NCBI GenBank assembly: GCA_018668595.1
Contig: JABJCP010000033.1
Coordinates: 1 to 64,000, forward strand
Direction of reading: 5' to 3'
DNA length: 64,000 nucleotides
Origin: Candidatus Woesearchaeota archaeon
GTDB lineage: Archaea > Nanobdellota > Nanobdellia > Woesearchaeales > UBA11576
The position numbers were made by a program, and so were the translations under genes. The notes under the pieces were generated by a model. That model saw nothing but the letters and a program-made list of their open reading frames with translations, did no database searches and was not told where the DNA came from. Positions within the stretch are counted from its first letter, which is position 1, and every line of letters begins with the position of its first letter. This document shows, piece after piece, positions 43,520 to 52,399 of this stretch.

Positions 43520-44116
43520 CTATTTATTCCAAGCACCATATTCAAAAATATCTATGCCAAACTTATTTAACATTTGAACTAATTTATGAAGCGGAAGTCC
43601 GATAACATTCGAGTTACAACCTTCAAGTTTCTCGACGAATACTGCACCCCTTCCCTGTATTGCAAATGCTCCTGCTTTATCAAGAGGCTCACCTGTTGCA
43701 ACATATTGTTCAATATCTTTTTTTGACATTTTGCGCATTTTTACTTTAGTTAATTCATAGTCGACTAATTCTTTTCCAGTTGATGCATCAATGATAGCAA
43801 CACCTGAATAAATTTTTAAAACCTTACCTGATATTTTTCTCAGAGTTTTTTTGGCAACATCTGCAGTATGTGGTTTTCCAATTCTGTGTTTTCCCAAAAC
43901 AATAAATGTATCAACTCCAATTACAATTCCTGATTTTAATCGATCTGCAACATCTACTGCTTTTCCACGAGCAAGCACCATCGCAAGTTTATGCGGTAAC
44001 AAATCTAGAGTCATATCTTCTTCATAATTACTTGGAACTATTTTAAATTCTAATCCTATTTGCTGTAATAATCCTTTTCGTCGAGGACTTGTTGATGCTA
44101 GAATTATTTCTTTCAT
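43520..44116 (-). CDS. Maf family nucleotide pyrophosphatase
   Basis: A house-cleaning NTP pyrophosphatase that hydrolyses modified or pyrimidine NTPs. ILASTSPRRKGLLQQIG at the N-terminus binds phosphate, ARGKA and VIGVDTFIV supply the metal/base site, and GKPHTADVAKKTLRKISGK and GEPLDKAGAFAIQGRGAVFVEKLEGC (the latter typical for the Maf/YhdE subgroup) complete it. 198 aa, full length. SD AGGAGGTAATAAAATG. Confidence 0.93.
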   Translation of the reverse strand: MKEIILASTSPRRKGLLQQIGLEFKIVPSNYEEDMTLDLLPHKLAMVLARGKAVDVADRLKSGIVIGVDTFIVLGKHRIGKPHTADVAKKTLRKISGKVLKIYSGVAIIDASTGKELVDYELTKVKMRKMSKKDIEQYVATGEPLDKAGAFAIQGRGAVFVEKLEGCNSNVIGLPLHKLVQMLNKFGIDIFEYGAWNK

Positions 44117-44155
44117 TTTATTACCTCCTAAGTTATTGTTTTTATATTTATCTAT

Positions 44156-45100
44156 TTAATTTTTATGTAAGTATGTATTGCAAAGGCACATTACCTCCTT
44201 TTTACCATTTTTATTAAATTTGACATTAAATGCAATTGGATTTTTTGCAACTTTATCAATGCTTGAGTCAAACATTCCAATTCTTTGATTATTAGGACGC
44301 ATTAGTTCAAGCATATCTCTTACTTGTTGAACTAATTCATAATCTGTTAATGGTCTATTTTTCCCTCTGTCAATCTCCCCTTGCATTCTTCTTGCATAGA
44401 GGGTTTTTGGAGTTGGATTAACTGCCATCAGCGTGATAAATTTAGCATTTGTTTCATTTAGTAATAATGCTGTTTCAGCCACATGGGGTTCATAATGTTT
44501 AATCCCTCCTAATCCAGGCATAATCATTACTGATAATTCCATATCACTGTCATGTGCAATCTCTACAGCATTTAACATTTGATTTTTTGTAGTTCCTTTA
44601 TTGACATAATTTAACACATCATCAGATCCTGATTCAATTCCCCAATATACTAAGTTTAATCCCTCTCTTCTAAGATTACTTATTTTTGTTCTGCCCTTCT
44701 CCACAATTGCATCTGCCCTACCATATGTTGCGATTCCTTTTAGATCAAAATCATTTGTTATTCTTTCAATTGCATTTAGTAATGTGCTCTGCTGAGCTTG
44801 CAAGGCATTGCCCCCACCAATGAACACTTTTCTAATATTGTGTCCATAGTCATTGAGCGTTTCAAGCACTCCCCTATAATGATTCATGAATTCATCAAAT
44901 GATTTTTCGGTAAAGCGCACTAAATTATATCTATTACAATATGTGCATCTTTGAAAATCACAACCAGTAGTTAATTCCAGCATCAACGCATGTGGTTGGC
45001 GTTCAGAGGGTGGAAATAACATATCAGGAGAACTATACAAATCTGGATTAGAGTATACCTCTGCTAATTCATGTGATAAATTTATTGTTTTTTTATTCAT
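44156..45100 (-). CDS. Radical SAM protein of unknown substrate
   Basis: CX4CX2C cluster CDFQRCTYC (C47, C52, C55 when started at ATG 45100), VFIGGGNALQ, VYWGIESGSDDVLNYVNKGTT and MPGLGG define an Elp3/HemN/COG1032-like SPASM-less radical SAM barrel. A late VMCLCNTYLHKN adds two cysteines. The first 4 residues of the track (TTG start) overlap the upstream gene, so I prefer the ATG. The gene order with the unknown 250-aa protein suggests that the two work together. Confidence 0.85.
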   Translation of the reverse strand: MNKKTINLSHELAEVYSNPDLYSSPDMLFPPSERQPHALMLELTTGCDFQRCTYCNRYNLVRFTEKSFDEFMNHYRGVLETLNDYGHNIRKVFIGGGNALQAQQSTLLNAIERITNDFDLKGIATYGRADAIVEKGRTKISNLRREGLNLVYWGIESGSDDVLNYVNKGTTKNQMLNAVEIAHDSDMELSVMIMPGLGGIKHYEPHVAETALLLNETNAKFITLMAVNPTPKTLYARRMQGEIDRGKNRPLTDYELVQQVRDMLELMRPNNQRIGMFDSSIDKVAKNPIAFNVKFNKNGKKEVMCLCNTYLHKN

Positions 45101-45845
45101 TTTTCTTCTCAATTTCTAATATCAAATCTAAATTCTCCCACAACATCTTTAATTTCCATCCATCATTTTCACCATCAAAAATATCTGCATTATCACGACT
45201 TAATCGAGCAAATATCGCATTTTCAATACCTAATTTATTCTGGTTTCTCTGACGAGAATCCATAGCACCATACATTTCTAATTTTTCTTCTCTACCAAGT
45301 AATTTTTCTCCCTTTTTTTCAAAATAATTTTTTATTAATTTTTTTTCATGTTCAGCATATCCAACTAATTTGTCCCCTTCGTTTAGTTCATTTTCTACAA
45401 TTTTTCTAAGAGTGTCTCTTCCTCCGCAATCAGACCAAATAATAGACAATTCATTTTCTTTAGCAAATTCTTGTTTTTTATTTTTACTGCAGTCACACGC
45501 TACCAACACAACATTTGTTTTCATTCCTTGTTCAACCATATTTTTAATATATTCAAATGCTGGACCTGCACCATTAGCACCTAAATAAAAATAACATCTA
45601 TCAATCCTATTGGCAAAAGATTTTCTTTCGTTTTCTGCAGATTCATAAGCAAATTTTACTTGTTCACTAGTTGCAGTTAATTGCCCACCAAATGTTTCTC
45701 CAGTACGCCAACTTTCTTCTAAGCCAGATACTTCAGCACCAGTTATAATCACATTTCTTTCAAAACCTTCATGATATCCCTTACTAAAACCATCAACTCC
45801 ACGATATGTTACAACATAAGTTATTGGTTTCTCTTCAATTTCCAT
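45093..45845 (-). CDS. Hypothetical protein (250 aa) next to radical SAM enzyme
   Basis: Not recognised. An alpha/beta protein with a possible Rossmann-like piece (RCYFYLGANGAGPAFEYIKNMVEQGMKTNVVLVACDCSKNKKQEFAKENELSIIWSDCGGRD), where GANGAG resembles a nucleotide loop and three cysteines cluster (CDCS, DCGG). Its last 8 bases overlap the radical SAM start, indicating coupled translation. It may be the substrate-binding or activating partner of that enzyme (inference). Confidence 0.65.
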   Translation of the reverse strand: MEIEEKPITYVVTYRGVDGFSKGYHEGFERNVIITGAEVSGLEESWRTGETFGGQLTATSEQVKFAYESAENERKSFANRIDRCYFYLGANGAGPAFEYIKNMVEQGMKTNVVLVACDCSKNKKQEFAKENELSIIWSDCGGRDTLRKIVENELNEGDKLVGYAEHEKKLIKNYFEKKGEKLLGREEKLEMYGAMDSRQRNQNKLGIENAIFARLSRDNADIFDGENDGWKLKMLWENLDLILEIEKKNE

Positions 45846-45898
45846 TTCAATCCCTCCTAAAAAACCTAACTAATTCACAAAATCAAAAACTAAAAAAA

Positions 45899-46123
45899 TT
45901 AAAAACTCAATTGTTTTCTATAAAAACCTCTTGCTGCAAAATAGCAATTTCTTGCTTGATCTCTATACTCTGCTTTTTTCCGCATATTTATCTCGCCAAG
46001 ATATTGTTCTCGTCTAAGATCTCCTGCTTCTAGCATCAGCTGTTCTTTTGTTTTCAAATCTTTTGTTGCTTTTACAACACTAAAAATATTGTTTATGGTT
46101 TGTTCTATGCTTGTTTGTTCCAT
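45899..46123 (-). CDS. Small helical protein (74 aa), divergent from TrmB
   Basis: From ATG 46123, preceded by GGAGGGTGGGAAA; the track's TTG 46138 lies within that SD. Helical, with MRKKAEYRDQARNCYFAARGFYRK near the end. Its promoter (TTATATTTGA, minus strand, about 46175) abuts palindrome site 3, facing away from the TrmB gene. First gene of the minus-strand series 46123-42687. Confidence 0.65.
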   Translation of the reverse strand: MEQTSIEQTINNIFSVVKATKDLKTKEQLMLEAGDLRREQYLGEINMRKKAEYRDQARNCYFAARGFYRKQLSF

Positions 46124-46186
46124 TTTCCCACCCTCCAAAAAGTTAATTTGCTTCTATCTAAGAAAACCTTGCTCAAATATAACATC

Positions 46187-46210
46187 TTGTTGTAGAAACT
46201 CAAACAACAG
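46187..46210. promoter_or_regulatory. 24-bp palindromic operator, site 3
   Basis: TTGTTGT-AGAAACTCAA-ACAACAG between two divergent TATA boxes: TTATTTATACC for the TrmB gene and, leftward, TTATATTTGA for the 74-aa gene. This is the expected place for autoregulation by the neighbouring TrmB protein. Confidence 0.75.
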
Positions 46211-46259
46211 AAACTTATTTATACCATAACAACATTCAAACCCGTTGGAGGAAGATATT

Positions 46260-46979
46260 ATGCAAAAAATCGAAACTGTTCTTGAAAACGTAGGATTTAG
46301 TCCTAATGAAATTAAAATTTATCTCACACTTAATGATCATGGATCATGTAAAGCAGGAAAAATTGCAAAGATTGCAAAAATAGATCGTAGTAGCTGTTAT
46401 AATTCAATAAAAAAATTAATAGAAAAAGGACTTGTAAGTTATGTTTGTATAGGAAAAGTTAAATGGTTTCAAGCAACAGGTCCAAAAAGAATTCTTGATT
46501 TCCTAAAAGAACAAGAAGAAGATGTTAAAGAAATTATGCCTGAGCTCGACGCAAGACATAAAATGAGCAAACTCCAGGGCCAAGTCCGAATGTTCAAAGG
46601 TTTTAAAGGAGTACGAACAATTTTCCAAGATATTATTGCAACAGAAAAAGAAAATATTGTTTTTGGTAATGAAGGACAATTAGAAGAACGAATGCCAGCT
46701 TATCAAAAACAATTTGTAAGACAACTAAAAGAAAAAAATCTAAAAGTAAGAACTATTGTTCGAGAAGATAGAGATACAAAAACTTCAAATCCTAAATTAA
46801 CTAGATTTGTTCCAAAAACAGTTGAGTCTCCTGTTGTTACAAATATTTATGGAGATAAAATCGCATTAATAATTTGGACTGATGATCCTGAAGGGATAAT
46901 AATTGAAAATGAAGCTGCTGCAAAAGCATATAGAAGTTACTTTGAATTTATGTGGAAACATGCTAAAAAGAAAAAATGA
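46260..46979 (+). CDS. TrmB-family transcriptional regulator (3 of 3), candidate regulon regulator
   Basis: 239 aa from ATG 46260 with GGAGGAAG upstream; the track start at TTG 46245 precedes this SD. The N-terminal winged helix is VGFSPNEIKIYLTLNDHGSCKAGKIAKIAKIDRSSCYNSIKKLIEKGLV, and the rest is a helical linker and TrmB sensor domain (LKVRTIVREDRD, ALIIWTDDPEGIIIEN). It is flanked by palindrome sites 3 and 4, with sites 1 and 2 in the gene block on its left. I infer that it binds these sites. Ligand unknown. Confidence 0.88.
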   Translation: MQKIETVLENVGFSPNEIKIYLTLNDHGSCKAGKIAKIAKIDRSSCYNSIKKLIEKGLVSYVCIGKVKWFQATGPKRILDFLKEQEEDVKEIMPELDARHKMSKLQGQVRMFKGFKGVRTIFQDIIATEKENIVFGNEGQLEERMPAYQKQFVRQLKEKNLKVRTIVREDRDTKTSNPKLTRFVPKTVESPVVTNIYGDKIALIIWTDDPEGIIIENEAAAKAYRSYFEFMWKHAKKKK

Positions 46980-46993
46980 TTTGTACAAACAAG

Positions 46994-47148
46994 GGCTAAT
47001 ATAAAATCCTCTATGTTCCTGAGCAAAAGCCTTGGAGTGATTGCGTAAGAACGCCCGATTCATGCAGGGCGTTCGTCGTTTTTGTTTTGGCCATAGGCCA
47101 AAATAATACTCCGCCTTTGCTCAGATTTTTAAGGAGTTCATATTAGCC
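46994..47148 (+). ncRNA. Folded intergenic element C (GATYYATGCA family)
   Basis: The most regular member: GGCTAATAT/ATATTAGCC closes it, CTGAGCAAA pairs with TTTGCTCAG, GGAGT with ACTCC. Hairpin GAACGCCC-GATTCATGCA-GGGCGTTC (47049-47074) has the conserved loop, followed by TTTTGGCC-ATA-GGCCAAAA. CCTTGG occurs just inside the 5' arm as in A and B. It starts 15 nt after the TrmB stop, so it would lie in that gene's 3' UTR. Confidence 0.65.
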
Positions 47149-47219
47149 ACAGACAAGCGTATAAATAAATATTAGAATTCTGTTTAATTTTATCTTTTTA
47201 TTTTTTTCAACCTTTAAGC

Positions 47220-47381
47220 CTATTCGCTTCCTTTTATTTCTGTTATCACTCTATTAACTACCAGTCCAACTTTTACTCCATAATTATTTGCCACTTCTAT
47301 TTGTCCACCGTATTTTATTTGATCTATTGCTCCTACTAGGCTGCAGGCACTCATTCCAAGGTCATTTATTGTTTGTTTCAT
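47220..47381 (-). CDS. Small protein (53 aa) behind palindrome site 4
   Basis: Not in the ORF track. MKQTINDLGMSACSLVGAID followed by KYGGQIEVANNYGVKVGLVV: a compact alpha-beta mini-domain. The TATA TATATAGTTAG and palindrome site 4 lie upstream, matching the arrangement at the 40-aa gene. The rest of 47149-47219 shows nothing. Confidence 0.6.
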   Translation of the reverse strand: MKQTINDLGMSACSLVGAIDQIKYGGQIEVANNYGVKVGLVVNRVITEIKGSE

Positions 47382-47417
47382 CTTATTATATACAGAATAT
47401 TCTAACTATATAACAAT

Positions 47418-47441
47418 TTGTTGTAGAAAATAAAACAACAA
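47418..47441. promoter_or_regulatory. 24-bp palindromic operator, site 4
   Basis: TTGTTGT-AGAAAATAAA-ACAACAA, upstream of the TATA box of the 53-aa gene (minus strand). Confidence 0.75.
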
Positions 47442-47482
47442 ATTAGAAAAACAAAATGATATCAATAATGACTCAGACCTTA

Positions 47483-48430
47483 TCAAATATTTAGTTTATT
47501 CATAAGTTTAGAAACATGTTTAGATGTTTGCATTACATAAAAGTGGATCGCAGGAACATCTCTATTAAGAAGTTCTTCTACTTGCCTTGCAGCCCAATCA
47601 ACACCTATATCTTTCACATGTTTAGCTTTTGCAAGTCTAACTTCCTCAGACAGCTCATAAGGAATATCAATATTAAACACTTTTGGAAGCGTAGATAATT
47701 GATTTTTAGAAGAAAGAATTTTTATACCCGGAATAATCGGAACTAAAATACCTTCCGATCGACACAAATCAACAAAATTAAAATAATCATTATTATCATA
47801 AAACATTTGAGTTACAATATAATCTGCACCTGATAAAACCTTTTTCTTTAAATAATCAATATCTGTTTTTATATTAGGAGATTCATAATGTTTTTCAGGA
47901 TATCCTGCAACACCTATACAAAAATTTGTTTTCTCAGCATCCAATAAATTACTCAAATACTTTCCTTGGTTCATACTACTAATTTGATCGACGAGATCAC
48001 CTGCATAATCATTAATAGTTCTATCAATTCTAGGAGGTTTTTTATAACTTACATCATCTCCCCTCAAAGCAAGAACATTCTCAATCCCACTATAATGAAA
48101 CTCGATTAAAATATCTTCTGTTTCTTCACGAGTAAAACCTCTACAAAGAATATGCGGAACTGCATCAATTCCATATTTATGTTTAATCAACACACACAAT
48201 CCTAACGTACCAGGTCTTTTTCTTTTAACTTGTCGTTTAATTCCAGAATCTGTTTCTTCATAGATTGCTTCAGCAGCATGACTAGTTATATCAATATAAG
48301 GAGGATCAAATTTTTTTAAATCTTCAACAACCGAAATTAAATCAGACAAATTTCCCCCTCGTTTAGGAGGAATAATTTCATAACTAAATATAGGGTTATT
48401 TCTTTTTTCAATATGTTCTATCACTTTCAT
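47483..48430 (-). CDS. metF: Methylenetetrahydrofolate reductase
   Basis: A flavoprotein reducing methylene-tetrahydrofolate (or a related pterin) to the methyl form. FSYEIIPPKRGGN carries the catalytic glutamate, ILCRGFTREETEDIL and NVLALRGDDVSYKKP are the FAD/substrate motifs, and GVAGYPEKHYESPN and DYIVTQMFYDNNDYFNF complete the barrel. ATG 48430 (315 aa) is leaderless (CTATTTATATC about 28 nt upstream); the track start 12 nt earlier is inside the expected transcription start. Adjacent to the palindrome block but with its own promoter. Confidence 0.93.
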   Translation of the reverse strand: MKVIEHIEKRNNPIFSYEIIPPKRGGNLSDLISVVEDLKKFDPPYIDITSHAAEAIYEETDSGIKRQVKRKRPGTLGLCVLIKHKYGIDAVPHILCRGFTREETEDILIEFHYSGIENVLALRGDDVSYKKPPRIDRTINDYAGDLVDQISSMNQGKYLSNLLDAEKTNFCIGVAGYPEKHYESPNIKTDIDYLKKKVLSGADYIVTQMFYDNNDYFNFVDLCRSEGILVPIIPGIKILSSKNQLSTLPKVFNIDIPYELSEEVRLAKAKHVKDIGVDWAARQVEELLNRDVPAIHFYVMQTSKHVSKLMNKLNI

Positions 48431-48578
48431 ATACAACAACAAAAAAACAAGATATAAATAGATTCTTAAAGAACATAATATAGGTTATAAGTATTAAATT
48501 CAAAAAAATGATAAGAAAGCCCTTATAATATTAAAAGAGAGCAAATTATTTAAATAAAGGCACCAACCATACAATAAA

Positions 48579-49211
48579 ATGCTTAAAAAAAGAGAGCTTA
48601 AAAAAGAACAAGAAAAATTTGCTAAAAAAGTCATCACTACTGATAATTTTGATGATATTAAGCTAATTGCAGGTGTTGATCAAGCATTTATAGATGATAA
48701 AATTATTTCGGGAATTGTTGTATTAGACATCAAAACAATGGAAATTGTTGATAAAAAATATGCAGTTGTTGAAACTGAAATACCTTATATTCCAGGCTAT
48801 ATGGCTTACCGTGAAGCACCCGCAGTGGTTGAAGCATTCCATAAGCTAACTAAAAAACCAGATTTATTAGTTATTGATGGAAATGGAATACTCCACCCAA
48901 GAAGAATAGGTATGGCAACACACATAGGTATTCTTTTGGATACTCCTACAATTGGCGTAACTAAAAGTCAATCAATCGGAGAGTTAAAAGAAGATACTGT
49001 TTATGTTGAAAAAGAAGCAAGAGCAAAAAAAATAGCAACTAAAGAACATGCAAACCCTATTTTTATAAGTCCAGGTCACAAAATATCTCTTAAAACATCT
49101 ATTGAAATAATTAAAGACATGATGAAAGGCCATAAACTTCCAGAACCGTTACACATAGCTCACAGTTATTCAAATAAAATTAAAAAAAAATTGCAAAAAA
49201 AAGAAAAATAA
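48579..49211 (+). CDS. nfi: Endonuclease V
   Basis: Cuts DNA (or RNA) next to deoxyinosine/inosine. IAGVDQAFIDDKIISGIVVLD has the first catalytic aspartate, VETEIPYIPGYMAYREAPA is the signature with the base-wedge PYIP, and DGNGILHPRRIGMATHIGILLDTPTIGVTKS gives the second metal site. Complete at 210 aa. It forms a likely operon with the small zinc protein 13 nt downstream. Confidence 0.94.
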   Translation: MLKKRELKKEQEKFAKKVITTDNFDDIKLIAGVDQAFIDDKIISGIVVLDIKTMEIVDKKYAVVETEIPYIPGYMAYREAPAVVEAFHKLTKKPDLLVIDGNGILHPRRIGMATHIGILLDTPTIGVTKSQSIGELKEDTVYVEKEARAKKIATKEHANPIFISPGHKISLKTSIEIIKDMMKGHKLPEPLHIAHSYSNKIKKKLQKKEK

Positions 49212-49224
49212 AAAAGGTGATCAT

Positions 49225-49539
49225 ATGACAGAACCTGAATTAACAGAAGATGAAAAAAAATTAGAAATGGATGAAGGCAAAAAAGATGAAGATGTATATG
49301 ATAAAGAAGGTCTTGAACAATTAAGAGAAGATGATGAAATTGAAACATGGGAAGAAGGATTTGCAGAAGGTGCTAATGAAGATGGGCAACTTGGAAAATG
49401 TGCTAATTGTGGACAACCTTTAATGGGAACTGAAGATGTTATTGAAACAAAAATAAATGATGAAATTAAAAGATTTTGTTCGCGCTTTTGTGTTGATGAA
49501 TATAAAGAAAAAAATGGAATTGAAGAAGAAACTGCTTAA
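49225..49539 (+). CDS. Acidic zinc-knuckle protein (TRASH/YHS-like)
   Basis: 104 aa. A strongly acidic N-terminal half (TEDEKKLEMDEGKKDEDVYDKEGLEQLREDDE) precedes a four-cysteine zinc site, KCANCGQPL...RFCSRFCVDEYKEKNG. The spacing CX2C...CX3C is that of TRASH/YHS metal-binding modules. SD AAAGGTGATCATATG. Role unknown, possibly a metal chaperone or a partner of endonuclease V. Confidence 0.7.
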   Translation: MTEPELTEDEKKLEMDEGKKDEDVYDKEGLEQLREDDEIETWEEGFAEGANEDGQLGKCANCGQPLMGTEDVIETKINDEIKRFCSRFCVDEYKEKNGIEEETA

Positions 49540-49611
49540 GTCTTTTTTTATAGTAAACTAATAATTAAATAATAACTAAAACGAGTAGGGAAGATATAGA
49601 GAAAATTGAAA

Positions 49612-52203
49612 ATGTTAAAGACAGACAAAGAACTAAAAAAAGAATTTAAAATAGTTGCTAGTGAAAAGCCAGAGGATTATTATGCAACCGATGTACTAAA
49701 AGAAGAAGGATTCATGAGAAAAAGTTGCGAAAAGTGCAACACTTTTTTTTGGACAATAAATAAAGATCAAATAATTTGTGGCGATCCTGCGTGTCAAGGA
49801 GGAGTTAAAATTGTCGACGGTACGCCTGCAAAAAATAAACTTACATTTACAGAAACATGGAAATTGTTTGAAGATATGTTTACAAAGAAAGGTTACAAAT
49901 CTGTTGCTAGATATCCAGTTATTGCGCGTTGGAATCCAACTACTGAATTTACTAATGCATCTATTGCAGCATTTCAACCTTTTGTTATTAGCGGAGAAGT
50001 TGAACCTCCTGCTAAAAAATTAGTTATTCCCCAATTTAGTTTAAGATTTGTTGATGTCGATAATGTAGGCATTACTGGATCTCACATGACTGGTTTTGTA
50101 ATGATTGGCCAACACATGTTTGTATCACCCGAAGAATGGGATCAAAATAAAGTTTTCAGAGACATTTATGAATTTATAATTGATGGTGTGGGTCTTGAAA
50201 AATCAGAACTTACAATGCACGAAGATGCTTGGGCAGGGGGAGGAAATTTTGGTCCTTGTATGGAATTTTTTTCTAAAGGTATTGAACTTTTCAATCAAGT
50301 CTATATGATGTTTGAACAACTTCCTGATGCAAGCACAAAAAAACTTGATCTTAAAGTTCTTGATATGGGCATGGGAATGGAACGTGTTGCTTGGTTTTCT
50401 CAAGGAGTTCCAAATATTTATGAAGCTACGTTTCCAGAAATTATAACCAAACTTAAAAATGCCACTAAAGTAGAATACGATGCTAAACTATTTTCTGAAT
50501 TTTCACTCCACTCAGCACTACTTAATGTAGATGAAGTGGAAGACATGAAAACAGCCTGGGAAGATGTTGCGAAAAAAGTAGGAGAATTAACAGGAGTTGA
50601 ACTAAAAAAGAAAATTCTTCCAATGACTGCTATTTATTCTATTGCAGAACACGCAAGAGCGCTTTTATTTGCAATTGTTGACGGAGGTCTTCCTTCAAAT
50701 GTCGGAGGAGGATATAATTTAAGAGTTATTCTTAGACGTGCATTGACATTTATCGATCAATTTAACTGGAATATTAATTTTATTGATGTTTGTAAATGGC
50801 ATGCGCAAGATCTTAAAGAATTATTTCCAGAACTTTTAGAAAATATTGATCAAGTTGAAAATATAATTACTGTCGAAACTGAAAAATTTAAAACAACTAG
50901 ACAAAAAGCACAGCAAATTATTGAACGCCTTTTAAAAAAAGGAGATATAACCACTCAAGATTTGTTAGAGCTATATGATTCTCAAGGAATTTCTCCAGAA
51001 ATTGTAAAAAAAGAAGCGCAAAAATTAGGAAAGAGTATTTCAATACCTGATGATTTTTACAAAAAGGTTGCAGCACTTCATGAAAAAAAAGAACAAGTAT
51101 CTGCAACAAGAAAATTACACGAAATAGAAATCCCCCCAGATATTCCAAAAACAAATGCTAAATATTTCGATGATTACAAAGAATTAAAATTCAAATCAAA
51201 AATTATCAAAATTATAGAACAAAACAATAAAACACATATCATTCTAGACGACACATATTTTTATCCTACATCAGGAGGTCAACTTTGTGATAAAGGAACA
51301 ATTGGATCTGCAAAGGTTATTAATGTTTTCAAACAAGGAAATCACATTGTTCACGTTCTAGAAAATATCCAAGACAAAAAAGTATGCTTAAAAGAAACCG
51401 ACTCTGTTGAATGTGAAATTGAGTTTGATAGAAGAAAAATATTAACTCAACATCACACTGCAACTCACGTCATTAACGGAGTCTGCAGAAGAATTCTTGG
51501 AAATCATATTTGGCAAGCAGGTGCTGCAAAATCATTAACAAAAGCTCGCCTAGATATAACCCACTACGAAAGTTTAAATCAATCTCAACTCGAACAAATA
51601 GAAGAAGAAGCAAATAAAATTGTACAAGAAGATCTTCCTGTTTATAAAAAATTCTTACCAAGAAATCTTGCTGAAGCAGAATATGGTTTTAGACTCTACC
51701 AAGGCGGCGCTGTTCCTGGACGAGAAATTCGGATTGTTGAAATTCCAGGATTAGATGTTGAAGCATGCGGCGGAACACATCTTGATTTAACTGGAGAAAT
51801 TGAACAAATAAAAATTCTTAGATCTACAAAAGTTCAAGATGGAATTGTAAGAATTGAATTTGCAGTTGGTGCTGCAGCATCTAAAGTAGAAGACAGTATT
51901 GATGATGTTCTTTCTGAAATTAGTAAAATATTAAATGTTAAATCAACCCAAATTCCTGGAAGAGTAAATGAACTGTTTAGTAAATGGAAGATTGTAAGAA
52001 AAGCAATCAAAAAGAAAAAAAGCATAGACATTACCCAACTAAATTTATCAAGCACAGAAGAATTTGATGGAGAATATCAAGATATTTTAAAAAATATTTG
52101 CGCAACACTTAAAACTCAACCAGAAGTTGTAATTAACACAATCAATCGTTTCTTAAAAGAATTAGAAGAATTAAAAAAAAAATTAACTAAACCTAATAAA
52201 TAA
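49612..52203 (+). CDS. alaS: Alanyl-tRNA synthetase, archaeal type
   Basis: Charges tRNA-Ala. The archaeal N-terminal zinc region is SCEKCNTFFWTINKDQIICGDPACQGG. The class II core has SIAAFQPFVISGEVEPPAK and GGGNFGPCMEFF. The editing domain shows HHTATHVINGVCRRILG and CGGTHLDLTGE as the zinc site, and the C-terminal C-Ala part is short. I use ATG 49612 (863 aa); the track begins at a TTG two codons before it. Full length. Confidence 0.96.
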   Translation: MLKTDKELKKEFKIVASEKPEDYYATDVLKEEGFMRKSCEKCNTFFWTINKDQIICGDPACQGGVKIVDGTPAKNKLTFTETWKLFEDMFTKKGYKSVARYPVIARWNPTTEFTNASIAAFQPFVISGEVEPPAKKLVIPQFSLRFVDVDNVGITGSHMTGFVMIGQHMFVSPEEWDQNKVFRDIYEFIIDGVGLEKSELTMHEDAWAGGGNFGPCMEFFSKGIELFNQVYMMFEQLPDASTKKLDLKVLDMGMGMERVAWFSQGVPNIYEATFPEIITKLKNATKVEYDAKLFSEFSLHSALLNVDEVEDMKTAWEDVAKKVGELTGVELKKKILPMTAIYSIAEHARALLFAIVDGGLPSNVGGGYNLRVILRRALTFIDQFNWNINFIDVCKWHAQDLKELFPELLENIDQVENIITVETEKFKTTRQKAQQIIERLLKKGDITTQDLLELYDSQGISPEIVKKEAQKLGKSISIPDDFYKKVAALHEKKEQVSATRKLHEIEIPPDIPKTNAKYFDDYKELKFKSKIIKIIEQNNKTHIILDDTYFYPTSGGQLCDKGTIGSAKVINVFKQGNHIVHVLENIQDKKVCLKETDSVECEIEFDRRKILTQHHTATHVINGVCRRILGNHIWQAGAAKSLTKARLDITHYESLNQSQLEQIEEEANKIVQEDLPVYKKFLPRNLAEAEYGFRLYQGGAVPGREIRIVEIPGLDVEACGGTHLDLTGEIEQIKILRSTKVQDGIVRIEFAVGAAASKVEDSIDDVLSEISKILNVKSTQIPGRVNELFSKWKIVRKAIKKKKSIDITQLNLSSTEEFDGEYQDILKNICATLKTQPEVVINTINRFLKELEELKKKLTKPNK

Positions 52204-52244
52204 AAATTAACTAAATTTGACAAATAAAAATTAACTAAATTTGA
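52199..52244. repeat. 22-bp tandem duplication after alaS
   Basis: Two identical 22-bp copies (beginning AATAAAAATTAACTAAATTT) spaced 24 bp, starting at the alaS stop codon. Non-coding. Confidence 0.75.
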
Positions 52245-52399
52245 TTAGTTAGTATTCAAAAGTAAAAACTAAAAAACAACTATGTGCTATTTCTCGTCTT
52301 AAATCAAGAAAAGATTTAAATACTATTAAATCAAAACATAAAATAAATAGTGTAATTCATGTTAATGAATATAGTTCAATCAAAAAGAGGTGGATTTTA

